Part shown: positions 1 to 7,746 of the stretch, piece by piece
Numbering within the stretch: the first letter of the stretch is position 1
Layout of the letters: each line of letters begins with the position of its first letter
Origin: Bacteroidota bacterium
Lineage (GTDB): Bacteria > Bacteroidota > Bacteroidia > Chitinophagales > Chitinophagaceae
DNA: 23,184 bases
Direction: 5' to 3'
Assembly: GCA_023433345.1 (NCBI GenBank)
Contig: JAEZDA010000075.1
Coordinates: forward strand, 1 to 23,184
Notes under the pieces: generated by a model
The model's database searches: none
Told to the model about the DNA's origin: nothing
Seen by the model: the letters and a program-made list of their open reading frames with translations, nothing else
Made by a program: the position numbers and the translations under genes

Positions 1-186
1 AATCCTAACTGGCTCGCTGTTGAACTTAAACCCGTGAAGAAACTAAAGAAGGCCGTTCCCCTTTCGGAAATCAAAAAAGATAAGCGTCTTCAGAATATGG
101 ACCTGGTAAGGCTTGGGAGGCTATCAACCCAAAAAGTTTCGCCTGATGAATGGGAGATTATAATGGCAATGGCAGGAGAGAAATGA
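1..186 (+). CDS. EVE domain-containing protein, C-terminal fragment
   Basis: The window opens inside a reading frame that ends at the TGA at 184-186; 61 codons are visible. The translation contains VELKPVKKLKKAVPLSEIK, then LVRLGRLSTQKVSPDEWEII. This matches the C-terminal half of EVE-domain proteins (DUF55, relatives of human THYN1), where a basic V-K-x-V-x-x-L strand is followed by L-x-x-x-RLSV-x-P-V-x-x-x-EW. EVE domains share the PUA-like fold and are thought to bind modified bases in nucleic acid; that role is family knowledge and not shown here. The start lies outside the window. It is followed 90 bp later by the DUF4349 lipoprotein gene on the same strand, with no obvious terminator between them. 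Confidence 0.8.
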   Translation, partial: NPNWLAVELKPVKKLKKAVPLSEIKKDKRLQNMDLVRLGRLSTQKVSPDEWEIIMAMAGEK

Positions 187-276
187 CCCGGCTTATCAAT
201 CCCTTAACAAAAATGCGCGGTTACCAATTTATGGAATGAAGTATAAAGAGGCATCTCCTCATTTAAACTATTTACC

Positions 277-1167
277 ATGCGCAGTTTATTTTCCTTCTTC
301 GCAATACTCTTTGCGATCATATTTCTGTCTGCCTGTAACTCCGGATCAGTAAAAGAAAGTGGCGGTGCCACAGCGCTTGAGATGCCGGTGAGTGTTTCTG
401 AAAATGATGGCGGGCTTCAAATTCCGGTAGCACCATCCCAACTTCAACTATCCGACACCGTTAGTAAACAGGTTCCCGGTCAGCAGGTTATCAAATGGGA
501 TAAGAAGATCATTAAAACGGGAAATCTTACGCTCGAAGCCAAATCGCTGAAATCGTTTACACAGGCTATGCAACCCCTCCTGTCGAAAAACGGAGCCTAC
601 ATTGAAAAAGAAGAAAGCAGGCAGGGAGAAGGATATCATTCTTCACACTGGATAATAAAGGTTCCTGTATTACAATTTGAAGATCTGCTGAATGAACTGG
701 TTTTAAAGGATGTGAAAGTTGCAGAAAGGAGTATTAATTCAAGCGACGTTACGGATGCCTGGTTCGACACCCGGTCACGTCTTGAAGCCAAACGCGCCAT
801 GCGAACTAAATATTCGGAGTTCCTTGGCAAGGCAAAAAATATGGAAGAAGTGTTACAGGTACAGAAAGAGATCAACAATCTTCAGGAAGAAATAGAATCT
901 GCAACTGCAAGGTTGGAAGCAATGGGCAACCAGTCTGCTTATAGCACCATAAATCTGGATGTAACGGAAAAGGGTAGTGGCATTGCGCCCGTTGAAGAGA
1001 CGCCGGATTTTTTCAAACGGTTGGTAACGGCGTTTAAAGACGGCGCCGATGGCCTTTCATATATTTTAGTTGGAATAGTTTCCATCTGGCCGCTGCTGCT
1101 TATTTTATCTGTCATTTTTCTGATCATAAAAAAGCGAAATTCTAATGTTGTAACCTCCAAACCCTGA
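277..1167 (+). CDS. DUF4349 domain lipoprotein with C-terminal membrane anchor
   Basis: This 296-residue protein begins with a lipoprotein signal: a hydrophobic run at residues 4-18 and a lipobox LSAC, so Cys20 should be lipidated. A low-complexity linker (about 21-75) leads into the DUF4349 core (about 77-230), which includes KTGNLTLEA near residue 81 and a charged, probably coiled-coil stretch at about 175-215 (EVLQVQKEINNLQEEIES). A strong transmembrane segment lies at about 262-284, followed by a basic KKR stop-transfer sequence. The product is probably attached to a membrane at both ends with the DUF4349 core on the outer side. DUF4349 proteins have no established biochemical function and none is claimed. 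The sirtuin gene follows after 24 bp, so the two may be co-transcribed. No exact TAnnTTTG element was found before the start. Confidence 0.88.
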   Translation: MRSLFSFFAILFAIIFLSACNSGSVKESGGATALEMPVSVSENDGGLQIPVAPSQLQLSDTVSKQVPGQQVIKWDKKIIKTGNLTLEAKSLKSFTQAMQPLLSKNGAYIEKEESRQGEGYHSSHWIIKVPVLQFEDLLNELVLKDVKVAERSINSSDVTDAWFDTRSRLEAKRAMRTKYSEFLGKAKNMEEVLQVQKEINNLQEEIESATARLEAMGNQSAYSTINLDVTEKGSGIAPVEETPDFFKRLVTAFKDGADGLSYILVGIVSIWPLLLILSVIFLIIKKRNSNVVTSKP

Positions 1168-1191
1168 TACAATTAGCTATTTTCGAAATGT

Positions 1192-1881
1192 ATGAAAAAG
1201 AAACTCGTTGTTCTTTCAGGGGCCGGAGTAAGCGCCGAAAGCGGATTGAAGACTTTTCGCGACAGTGACGGCTTGTGGATGGGATACAAAATTGAAGAGG
1301 TGGCAACACCCCGTGGGTTTAAAAAAAATCCACGGCTGGTGCTGGATTTTTATAACATGAGAAGGAGAGAGGTTGCGTTGGCAAAACCGAACCGTGCGCA
1401 CGAAATGATCGCAAAACTTGAAGAAGTTTTTAACGTTACCGTTATCACGCAGAACATAGACGATCTTCACGAAAGAGCGGGTTCAAGTGATGTGATGCAT
1501 CTTCACGGCGAGATCTTTAAGATGTGCAGCAGTCTCAACAAAAGTGATGTGCAGGAGATTCGCGAGGATATTCGCTTAGGCCAATTATCTGCAGATGGCT
1601 CCCAGCTCCGGCCATTCATTGTATGGTTTGAAGAAGCCGTTCCTATGATCGACGAGGCAATTGCGGTAATTGAAAAAGCAGATTTATTTGTACTGATCGG
1701 AACCTCATTACAGGTTTATCCGGCCGCCGGTTTAATGAACTTTTTGCAGCCGGGAATTCCCAAATTCATTATTGATAAAAAGATCCCGCCATTAACCACT
1801 GCTGATAATGTGATAACTATTGAAAAGCCCGCAACCGAGGGGGTTGTAATCCTGTCATCAAAACTTCGTGAGCTAATCTGA
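1192..1881 (+). CDS. cobB: NAD-dependent protein deacylase, class III (SIRT5-like) sirtuin
   Basis: Sirtuins remove acyl groups from lysine side chains using NAD+, giving nicotinamide and O-acyl-ADP-ribose. The 229-residue protein has the NAD-binding GAGVSAESGLKTFR motif (residues 10-23), TQNIDDLHERAG (86-97) with the nicotinamide-pocket NID, and the catalytic His105 in HLHGE. Tyr54 and Arg57 (YNMR) match the Tyr-x-x-Arg pair that recognises succinyl and other acidic acyl groups in class III enzymes, so desuccinylase or deglutarylase activity is likely (inference). The four zinc-ribbon cysteines of CobB are absent: the only cysteine in the protein is Cys112. The rest of the fold looks complete (GSQLRPFIVWFEE at 136-148; LIGTSLQVYPAAG at 168-180). 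The stop codon lies inside the 3' end of the opposing saccharopine dehydrogenase gene, giving a 9-bp tail-to-tail overlap. An imperfect -7-like TATTTTCG lies just before the start. Confidence 0.93.
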   Translation: MKKKLVVLSGAGVSAESGLKTFRDSDGLWMGYKIEEVATPRGFKKNPRLVLDFYNMRRREVALAKPNRAHEMIAKLEEVFNVTVITQNIDDLHERAGSSDVMHLHGEIFKMCSSLNKSDVQEIREDIRLGQLSADGSQLRPFIVWFEEAVPMIDEAIAVIEKADLFVLIGTSLQVYPAAGLMNFLQPGIPKFIIDKKIPPLTTADNVITIEKPATEGVVILSSKLRELI

Positions 1882-3387
1882 AATTTTTCGATCGTGCTCC
1901 CTGAACACGATACCATAATTCCGAAGCTCTGCTAAAACGGGTTCATAAATTTCTTTCACTGTAGGAATCTGAACGCCGTGAAGATCTATTGTTCCATTCA
2001 ATACGAGCTTGGCAGCAATTCCCAATGGTAACCCAACTGTCTTTGCCATCGCTGTATGAAGATGGTCTTCGCCGATAACAACCAGGCTGCTGTCAACCTG
2101 GTGCAATTCGTTATTGAGCATGTAGGAAATTTCATGCAGCATAACTATCATATCCTTGTCTCCGGGTTGTAATGCAAGTTTTTTTTCAAGCACAAATTGC
2201 ATCACATCAGCGGCACTGCTCAGGCCTTTGTTGATCATCGTAATTTCATCATCCATCCCCAGGTACATCAATTGTTTCATGGTGAGATTCGCTTCATGCA
2301 TCCTGTTGGCAACTGTTGATGCAGCCTGGGTCTTCACATCATCGAGCTCAATTTCCTTCAGGTCGCCGTTTTCGTCAACCACCATAAATTCATCTTCCGT
2401 TTCCAAACCGGCCGCGGCGGCTTCTTCTTCCTTTTTCATGAGCTTCATGAGGTCTTCAAGCACTTGCTTCGTTTCTGCAAAAGATGTGGTCAGTTTATTG
2501 TGAAGCCATTCGCTGAAACCGTGCTTGTGAAAATGTTCCTGGAAAAATTGAAACAACGATTTTCCGTCCGTTTCGTAAGCGGGGGTTTCATCAGTGAGTT
2601 TCAGTTCCACAATATTCCTCCATCCATGCATAAAATCGGGGAATCGCAATGTGGTTCTTACGAAAGTGTCGATGTTGTCAAGCCCGTATAGGTCAATATA
2701 AGTGAGGCTGTTTCGGTTTGGATAATAGCTATAGCTTTGTTGATCAACCTGTACTTCAGGCACAGTATTAAAAAGTTCCTCATGACTCTTTTCAACCACC
2801 TTGCCTTCTTCCCTGTATATCGCGCCCGCTTTTCCTGCAAGCACCACGTTACGAGGGTTCCAGCTAATTTTGTATCTCCACGGGTTTGTGTCACTTTCCG
2901 GTGCAATGAGTCCCCCGCAGTGGCTTTTGAAAGAAATGATCTGTGCGCCGTTGCTTTTAAGATCATTAATAAGCTGCATTGCACTCATATGGTCTATGCC
3001 GGGATCAAGGCCCATTTCACAAAGAAAAATTATTCCGGCTTTTTTCGCCTCTCCATCTAATTTTTTAATTTCATCATCGGCATAAGAGGCGGTTAAAAGA
3101 GGTTTCTTATGTTTTATACAATCTTTTGCAACTAAGATATGAAGAGAGGGCGGCATCATTGATATCACAAGATCTGCCGCGGCGATCAACGATTCGCGTT
3201 TATCCGTATCCGTTATATTAAGTCCGACCGCTTCCGCATATTCTCTTGAACCGATCTTTTCCTTAGCTGCATTTTCGTTTGCATCTGCAATAACAACTCT
3301 CCAGTTGTGACCCTGAGCATTTTTCAGCAGGTAATCAATAAGCACCGTGGCGGATTTGCCCGCACCAAATAGAAGGATTTGTTTCAA
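1873..3387 (-). CDS. Saccharopine dehydrogenase family protein (L-glutamate-forming type)
   Basis: A 504-residue NAD(P)-dependent enzyme. The N-terminal Rossmann motif LLFGAGKSATVLIDYLL (residues 5-21) is followed by a second-strand acidic residue near 35. The catalytic-domain signature CEMGLDPGIDHM (123-134) matches the EVGLDPGIDH motif of the L-glutamate-forming enzymes (yeast Lys9 and the SDH half of animal AASS). SDTNPWRYKISWNPRNVVLAG (165-185) fits the substrate-domain region that follows. The family converts saccharopine to glutamate and aminoadipate semialdehyde in lysine metabolism, and that direction fits lysine breakdown here, but no partner lysine-ketoglutarate reductase is in the window. 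Residues about 318-352 form an acidic insertion (EEEAAAAGLETEDEF and on) that is not needed for the known fold. The gene is divergent from gyrA. A TATATTTG element reading leftward at 3480-3473 is a possible promoter. Confidence 0.88.
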   Translation of the reverse strand: MKQILLFGAGKSATVLIDYLLKNAQGHNWRVVIADANENAAKEKIGSREYAEAVGLNITDTDKRESLIAAADLVISMMPPSLHILVAKDCIKHKKPLLTASYADDEIKKLDGEAKKAGIIFLCEMGLDPGIDHMSAMQLINDLKSNGAQIISFKSHCGGLIAPESDTNPWRYKISWNPRNVVLAGKAGAIYREEGKVVEKSHEELFNTVPEVQVDQQSYSYYPNRNSLTYIDLYGLDNIDTFVRTTLRFPDFMHGWRNIVELKLTDETPAYETDGKSLFQFFQEHFHKHGFSEWLHNKLTTSFAETKQVLEDLMKLMKKEEEAAAAGLETEDEFMVVDENGDLKEIELDDVKTQAASTVANRMHEANLTMKQLMYLGMDDEITMINKGLSSAADVMQFVLEKKLALQPGDKDMIVMLHEISYMLNNELHQVDSSLVVIGEDHLHTAMAKTVGLPLGIAAKLVLNGTIDLHGVQIPTVKEIYEPVLAELRNYGIVFREHDRKISD

Positions 3388-3472
3388 GACCCGGAGTTTT
3401 TGCGCAAGTTAAAGCAATACTGTTGCCTGCCAAGATAACCTAAAAAAAACGCTACCGGCATGAGAGAAAACT

Positions 3473-3480
3473 CAAATATA
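3473..3480 (-). promoter_or_regulatory. Candidate -7 element for the saccharopine dehydrogenase gene
   Basis: Read on the minus strand this is TATATTTG, an exact match to the Bacteroidetes TAnnTTTG -7 element. It would leave a leader of roughly 80 nt. No convincing -33 TTTG was found at the expected distance, so the call is tentative. Confidence 0.35.
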
Positions 3481-3576
3481 TAGCGCATTATTCCGCAAGG
3501 TTAAACCAGTACTTATTTATCCACCAGGTAGGGATAAAAACCCGCGGTTTTAACGGGAAAGACGACCCTTTTGGGT

Positions 3577-3584
3577 TACCTTTG
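3577..3584 (+). promoter_or_regulatory. Candidate -7 element for gyrA
   Basis: TACCTTTG matches TAnnTTTG exactly and ends 16 bp before the gyrA ATG. Transcription would start about 10 nt before the start codon, giving a very short leader. The -33 region is not clearly recognisable. Confidence 0.5.
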
Positions 3585-3600
3585 CCAACTATAATTTTAT

Positions 3601-6195
3601 ATGGAAAATCAGGAAAATTTTGAAGAGGTTCCGGACAATCGCGGTAAGGTAATTCCCGTGAATATTGAGGAACAAATGAAAACTTCTTACATCGATTATT
3701 CGATGAGTGTAATTGTTGGCCGCGCGCTTCCCGATGTTCGTGACGGCCTAAAGCCGGTTCATCGCCGGGTGCTTTACGGGATGAGTGAGTTGGGAAACAC
3801 AAGCACTAAGCCTTATAAAAAATCTGCACGTATAGTGGGAGAGGTGATGGGTAAATACCATCCTCACGGTGATGCGTCCATTTATGATACCATGGTTCGT
3901 ATGGCCCAGGAATGGTCTATGCGTTACAAGATGGTAGATGGACAGGGAAACTTTGGCAGTCAGGATGGTGATCCGCCGGCGGCCATGCGTTATACCGAGG
4001 TGAGAATGGAAAAATTTGCCGAAGCCATGCTGGAAGATATCGACAAAGAAACAGTGGATTTTCAGCTCAACTTCGACGACTCACTGGAGGAACCAACGGT
4101 GGTGCCTACACGAATTCCACAACTGCTGCTGAACGGAAGCAGCGGAATCGCTGTGGGTATGGCTACGAATATGATGCCTCATAATTTATCGGAAGTAGTT
4201 GATGGTTGTATCGCGTATATCGATAACAATGAAATAACCATTGATGAGTTATGCAAGCATGTGAAAGCGCCGGATTTCCCTACCGGCGGTGTCATTTATG
4301 GAATTGAAGGCGTAAAGGCAGCAATGCACACCGGGCGTGGACGGGTTGTACTTCGTGGGAAAACCACCATTGAAACAGACAGCCGTGGTAAAGAAAAGAT
4401 CATCATTACAGAGATTCCTTACCAGGTGAACCGCGATACGCTTACGCAAAAGATCGGAGATCTTATAAATGACAAAGTGATCGATGGTGTTACGGATGTA
4501 AATAACGAAAGCAACAATAAAGAAGGAACGCGTATAGTTGTGGAACTGCGGAAGGATGCGATCGCACAGGTGGTGATCAACCAACTTTACAAGTTTTCTG
4601 ATCTCCAGACCTCGTTCGGCATTAACAATGTTGCTCTTGTAAAAGGCAGGCCGAAGGTGTTAAACCTTAAACATCTCATCGCTGAATTTATTGATTTCCG
4701 CCACGAGGTAGTTGTTCGGAGAACAAGATACGAACTTCGAAAGGCTGAGGAACGGGCTCATATATTGGAAGGTTACATTATCGCTCTGGATAATCTTGAT
4801 GCAGTGATAAAGCTTATCCGTGAAAGCTCAACTCCTAATCTTGCGCAGGAGGGTTTGATGAGCAACTTCGGCATGACTGAAATACAATCAAAAGCAGTGC
4901 TGGAGTTACGTTTGCAGCGTCTTACCGGGATGGAGATTGAAAAGATCCGTGAGGAACATGCAGAGATCATGCGCCTCATCGCCCGGTTGAAAGAAATTCT
5001 TGCGAATGAACATATGCGTTTCGACATCATCAAAACAGAACTGCTTGAAGTAAAATCGAAGTTTGGTGACGAAAGAAAATCAACCATTGAATATGCAGGC
5101 GATGAAATTAACATGCTTGATCTGATTGAGGAAGAAGATGTAGTGGTTACGATTTCGCATATGGGATATATTAAGCGGACATCTGCAACTGAATATCGTC
5201 AGCAAAGGCGTGGAGGAAGAGGTGCGAGAGGAAGCAGCACCAGAAATGAAGATTATATCGAACATCTATTTGTGGCTTCAACTCATCATACTTTATTATT
5301 CTTTACTGAAAAAGGAAGATGTTATTGGTTAAAGGTGTACCAGATCCCTGAAGGTGACAAAACCAGCAAGGGCAGGGCGATACAGAACATGGTACAGATA
5401 CCGCAAGATGATAAGGTTCGTGCGATCATTGATGTAAAGAATTTCGATGATGAAGAATATGTAAAGAATCATTTCATATTGTTATGCACGAAACAGGGCA
5501 TAATCAAAAAAACTGACCTGGAAGATTTCAGCCGTCCCCGCCAAAACGGAATCAATGCGATCAATATTCTTGAAGGAGATCAACTGCTTGCAGCCAGGAT
5601 GACCGGTGGTAATTCCGAGATCATGATGGCCGTTAAGAGCGGCAGGGCGATCCGCTTCCATGAAAGCAAGGTTCGCAGCACGGGCCGCGGTGGCATCGGT
5701 GTGGCAGGAATAGAAGTAGATGATAAACAGGATGAAGTGGTAGGAATGGTTTGTGTGGACAGAGACGATAAAACAAAAACTGTTCTTGTAGTAAGTGAGA
5801 AAGGTTATGGTAAGAGAACAGCACTCGATGATGCGGAAACTGGCGAAGCTAACTACCGGGTAACAAATCGCGGTGGTAAGGGAGTTAAAACCATCAGCGT
5901 AACCGAAAAAACCGGCTCACTTGTAGGATTGCTGGCCGTTTCAGAAAAAGAGGATCTGATGATCACCTGTGTGTCTGGTATAACCATAAGGATGCCGGTT
6001 ACACAAATAAGTGAACAGGGGCGGGCAACGCAGGGGGTAAAACTGATTCGTGTTGATGAAGGCGATAAAATTGCGGCCATTACGCAATTGGATGAAGATG
6101 AAGTTGAAGAAAATGTTGACGCTACCGACGACAATAACAAAACGGGCAACGAGAATTCTGATTCTGCGCCGGAGAGTGGCGCGACAGAGGAATAG
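3601..6195 (+). CDS. gyrA: DNA gyrase subunit A
   Basis: GyrA forms the DNA breakage-reunion core of gyrase (GyrA2GyrB2), which introduces negative supercoils using ATP. The 864-residue protein has the N-terminal winged-helix and tower domains with PDVRDGLKPVHRRVLY (44-59). The catalytic tyrosine is Tyr131 in AAMRYTEVRMEKFA, with the partner Arg130. The C-terminal beta-pinwheel starts near residue 505 and carries a GyrA box QRRGGRG at 535-541, which marks it as a gyrase and not topoisomerase IV ParC. The acidic tail (about 830-864) is typical of GyrA. At the quinolone-resistance region HPHGDASIYD, the position equivalent to E. coli Ser83 is Ala92, while the Asp87 equivalent is kept as Asp96. 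The first ATG (3601) is chosen because a -7 element sits just ahead of it. A strong terminator follows. Confidence 0.98.
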   Translation: MENQENFEEVPDNRGKVIPVNIEEQMKTSYIDYSMSVIVGRALPDVRDGLKPVHRRVLYGMSELGNTSTKPYKKSARIVGEVMGKYHPHGDASIYDTMVRMAQEWSMRYKMVDGQGNFGSQDGDPPAAMRYTEVRMEKFAEAMLEDIDKETVDFQLNFDDSLEEPTVVPTRIPQLLLNGSSGIAVGMATNMMPHNLSEVVDGCIAYIDNNEITIDELCKHVKAPDFPTGGVIYGIEGVKAAMHTGRGRVVLRGKTTIETDSRGKEKIIITEIPYQVNRDTLTQKIGDLINDKVIDGVTDVNNESNNKEGTRIVVELRKDAIAQVVINQLYKFSDLQTSFGINNVALVKGRPKVLNLKHLIAEFIDFRHEVVVRRTRYELRKAEERAHILEGYIIALDNLDAVIKLIRESSTPNLAQEGLMSNFGMTEIQSKAVLELRLQRLTGMEIEKIREEHAEIMRLIARLKEILANEHMRFDIIKTELLEVKSKFGDERKSTIEYAGDEINMLDLIEEEDVVVTISHMGYIKRTSATEYRQQRRGGRGARGSSTRNEDYIEHLFVASTHHTLLFFTEKGRCYWLKVYQIPEGDKTSKGRAIQNMVQIPQDDKVRAIIDVKNFDDEEYVKNHFILLCTKQGIIKKTDLEDFSRPRQNGINAINILEGDQLLAARMTGGNSEIMMAVKSGRAIRFHESKVRSTGRGGIGVAGIEVDDKQDEVVGMVCVDRDDKTKTVLVVSEKGYGKRTALDDAETGEANYRVTNRGGKGVKTISVTEKTGSLVGLLAVSEKEDLMITCVSGITIRMPVTQISEQGRATQGVKLIRVDEGDKIAAITQLDEDEVEENVDATDDNNKTGNENSDSAPESGATEE

Positions 6196-6220
6196 TTTTA
6201 TTGCTGCGAAGAAATTAATT

Positions 6221-6246
6221 AGACCATCATATCGATGGTCTTTTTT
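6221..6246 (+). terminator. Rho-independent terminator of gyrA
   Basis: An 8-bp perfect stem, AGACCATC (6221-6228) with GATGGTCT (6234-6241), encloses a 5-nt loop and runs straight into six T residues (6241-6246). It lies 25 bp after the gyrA stop codon. Confidence 0.9.
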
Positions 6247-6337
6247 GTTGGGATAAGTGCCAGACTGCTTTCAGCAGACATAAACAGAGTTAATGCTGCA
6301 TTCGAGTTTATTATGAGGTGGAGTGGGCTAAAAAACA

Positions 6338-6358
6338 AAACAGGCCGTGCGCCTGTTT
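6338..6358. terminator. Second hairpin downstream of gyrA, terminator-like on the minus strand
   Basis: AAACAGGC (6338-6345) pairs perfectly with GCCTGTTT (6351-6358) around a 5-nt loop. The T-rich tail expected of a terminator is on the minus-strand side (the run of A at 6331-6340), so it would stop leftward antisense transcription toward gyrA. On the plus strand it is followed only by TTTAACAT. No minus-strand gene ends here, so the role is uncertain. Confidence 0.5.
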
Positions 6359-6411
6359 AACATAATGTTAATTATAGGAAATAAATATAAGCGCGAATCA
6401 TGATTTTGAAC

Positions 6412-6419
6412 TATGTTTG
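6412..6419 (+). promoter_or_regulatory. Candidate -7 element for the helicase gene
   Basis: TATGTTTG matches TAnnTTTG exactly. It ends only 4 bp before the ATG at 6424, so a transcript from it would be nearly leaderless, or translation would begin at the next in-frame ATG (6433). Confidence 0.4.
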
Positions 6420-6423
6420 ATAA

Positions 6424-7746
6424 ATGAAAAATATGCGACCCAACTGGCTTCACAACGCTGGTATTAAGGAATTGAACGACATGCAGTTGAGCACAATAAA
6501 GGCTGTCGCAGAAAACGATTCCCTGGTCGTTTTGTCGCCAACCGGAACTGGCAAAACCCTTGCATTCCTCATCGCCATTTTGGAAAATACTAAGCCCGTC
6601 AACCGCCAAATTAAAGCACTTGTCGTTGTTCCTTCACGGGAACTGGCGCTCCAGGTTGAATCCGTTGCAAAAAAACTTCAAACCGGGTTGAAAATCACTG
6701 CTTGCTATGGCGGACATAAACGCGAAATCGAAGAAAACACGCTTTTGGAAGCGCCTGCAATATTGATCGGTACCCCCGGTCGCCTCGGCGACCATTTGCG
6801 CAGAAACAACATTGATTTGTCAAATCTGGAATTCTTAGTGCTGGACGAATTCGATAAAATGATGGAGCTTGGCTTTACCGAAGGAATTGAATTCATCTAC
6901 GAAAATCTTCCTAAATCAGGCTTTAAACAAGTGGTTACCTCCGCAACAAATTCTTCCGATAAAATACCCGGTTTCATAGCAAATGAGAACGCAATCACCT
7001 TGAATTTTTTGACAAATGAAATTGCTGCCGACACTCTGCGGATACATACGGTGAACACTCCGGAAAAGGATAAACTTCCGGCGTTGATCCGGCTTTTATA
7101 TTTTACGGGAAATACCAGCAGCATCGTTTTTTGCAATCACCGCGATGCAGTAGAACGCGTTGCCGATTCCCTCTCACACGCTGGACTTGTAGTTGAATTC
7201 TACCATGGAGGAATGGAACAGAAAGAACGTGAGATCGCACTATTCAAGTTTCGCAACGGCACCGCCGAAATACTTGTAACCACTGATCTTGCAAGCCGGG
7301 GGCTCGACATCACACATATCCGCAGCATCATTCATTATCACCTTCCTTTAGATGAGGCCGCCTTCACGCACCGCAATGGCAGAACAGCAAGAATGAATAC
7401 TACCGGTAACGTGTACCTGCTAATTGGTCCTGACGAGAAAAAACCCGCCTTTCTTCCAGAATCAACATCAGATTTCGACATACCCACAGATGTTTCACTT
7501 CCCGAAAAACCTAAGTGGAGCACGCTCTTCATTGATGCAGGAAAAAAAGATAAGATCAACAAAATTGATATCGTAGGCTTCCTCTCCAATAAAGGCGAAC
7601 TTAAAAAAGATGATATAGGACTTATAGAAGTAAAGGATTTCTTTTCCTTTGCAGCTATCAGAAAATCAAAGGTTAATTCAATGCTTTTGAAGATCCGCGA
7701 TCAAAAAATGAAGAATAAAAAGATTAAAATGGCGCTGGCAAAATGA
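6424..7746 (+). CDS. DEAD-box RNA helicase with DbpA-type RNA-binding domain
   Basis: An ATP-dependent RNA helicase of 440 residues. Motifs in order: Q motif ELNDMQ (16-21), motif I SPTGTGKT (38-45), Ia PSRELALQ (70-77), Ib TPGR (117-120), motif II DEFD (141-144), motif III SAT (173-175), IV IVFCNHRD (234-241), V TTDLASRGLDI (286-296), VI HRNGRTAR (316-323). Motif II is DEFD instead of DEAD and motif VI has Asn and Ala where HRIGRTGR is usual. Residues about 366-440 resemble the DbpA RNA-binding domain (DAGKKDKINKIDIVGFL and the ELKKDDIGLIEVKDFFSF stretch), which in E. coli DbpA binds hairpin 92 of 23S rRNA. A role in ribosome assembly is therefore plausible but inferred. The stop codon abuts the lpxK stop codon on the other strand with no spacer. 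Confidence 0.92.
   Translation: MKNMRPNWLHNAGIKELNDMQLSTIKAVAENDSLVVLSPTGTGKTLAFLIAILENTKPVNRQIKALVVVPSRELALQVESVAKKLQTGLKITACYGGHKREIEENTLLEAPAILIGTPGRLGDHLRRNNIDLSNLEFLVLDEFDKMMELGFTEGIEFIYENLPKSGFKQVVTSATNSSDKIPGFIANENAITLNFLTNEIAADTLRIHTVNTPEKDKLPALIRLLYFTGNTSSIVFCNHRDAVERVADSLSHAGLVVEFYHGGMEQKEREIALFKFRNGTAEILVTTDLASRGLDITHIRSIIHYHLPLDEAAFTHRNGRTARMNTTGNVYLLIGPDEKKPAFLPESTSDFDIPTDVSLPEKPKWSTLFIDAGKKDKINKIDIVGFLSNKGELKKDDIGLIEVKDFFSFAAIRKSKVNSMLLKIRDQKMKNKKIKMALAK

Noticed and set aside
2156..3085. Several plus-strand open frames opposite the saccharopine dehydrogenase gene
   Set aside because: Shadows of the real gene; serine- and cysteine-rich translations without motifs.
3488..3802. 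Minus-strand open frame spanning the gyrA promoter and 5' end
   Set aside because: Overlaps the GyrA coding start and promoter, and its translation is composition noise.
6050..6256. Plus-strand open frame over the end of gyrA and its terminator
   Set aside because: Out-of-frame reading of the acidic GyrA tail running through an intrinsic terminator.
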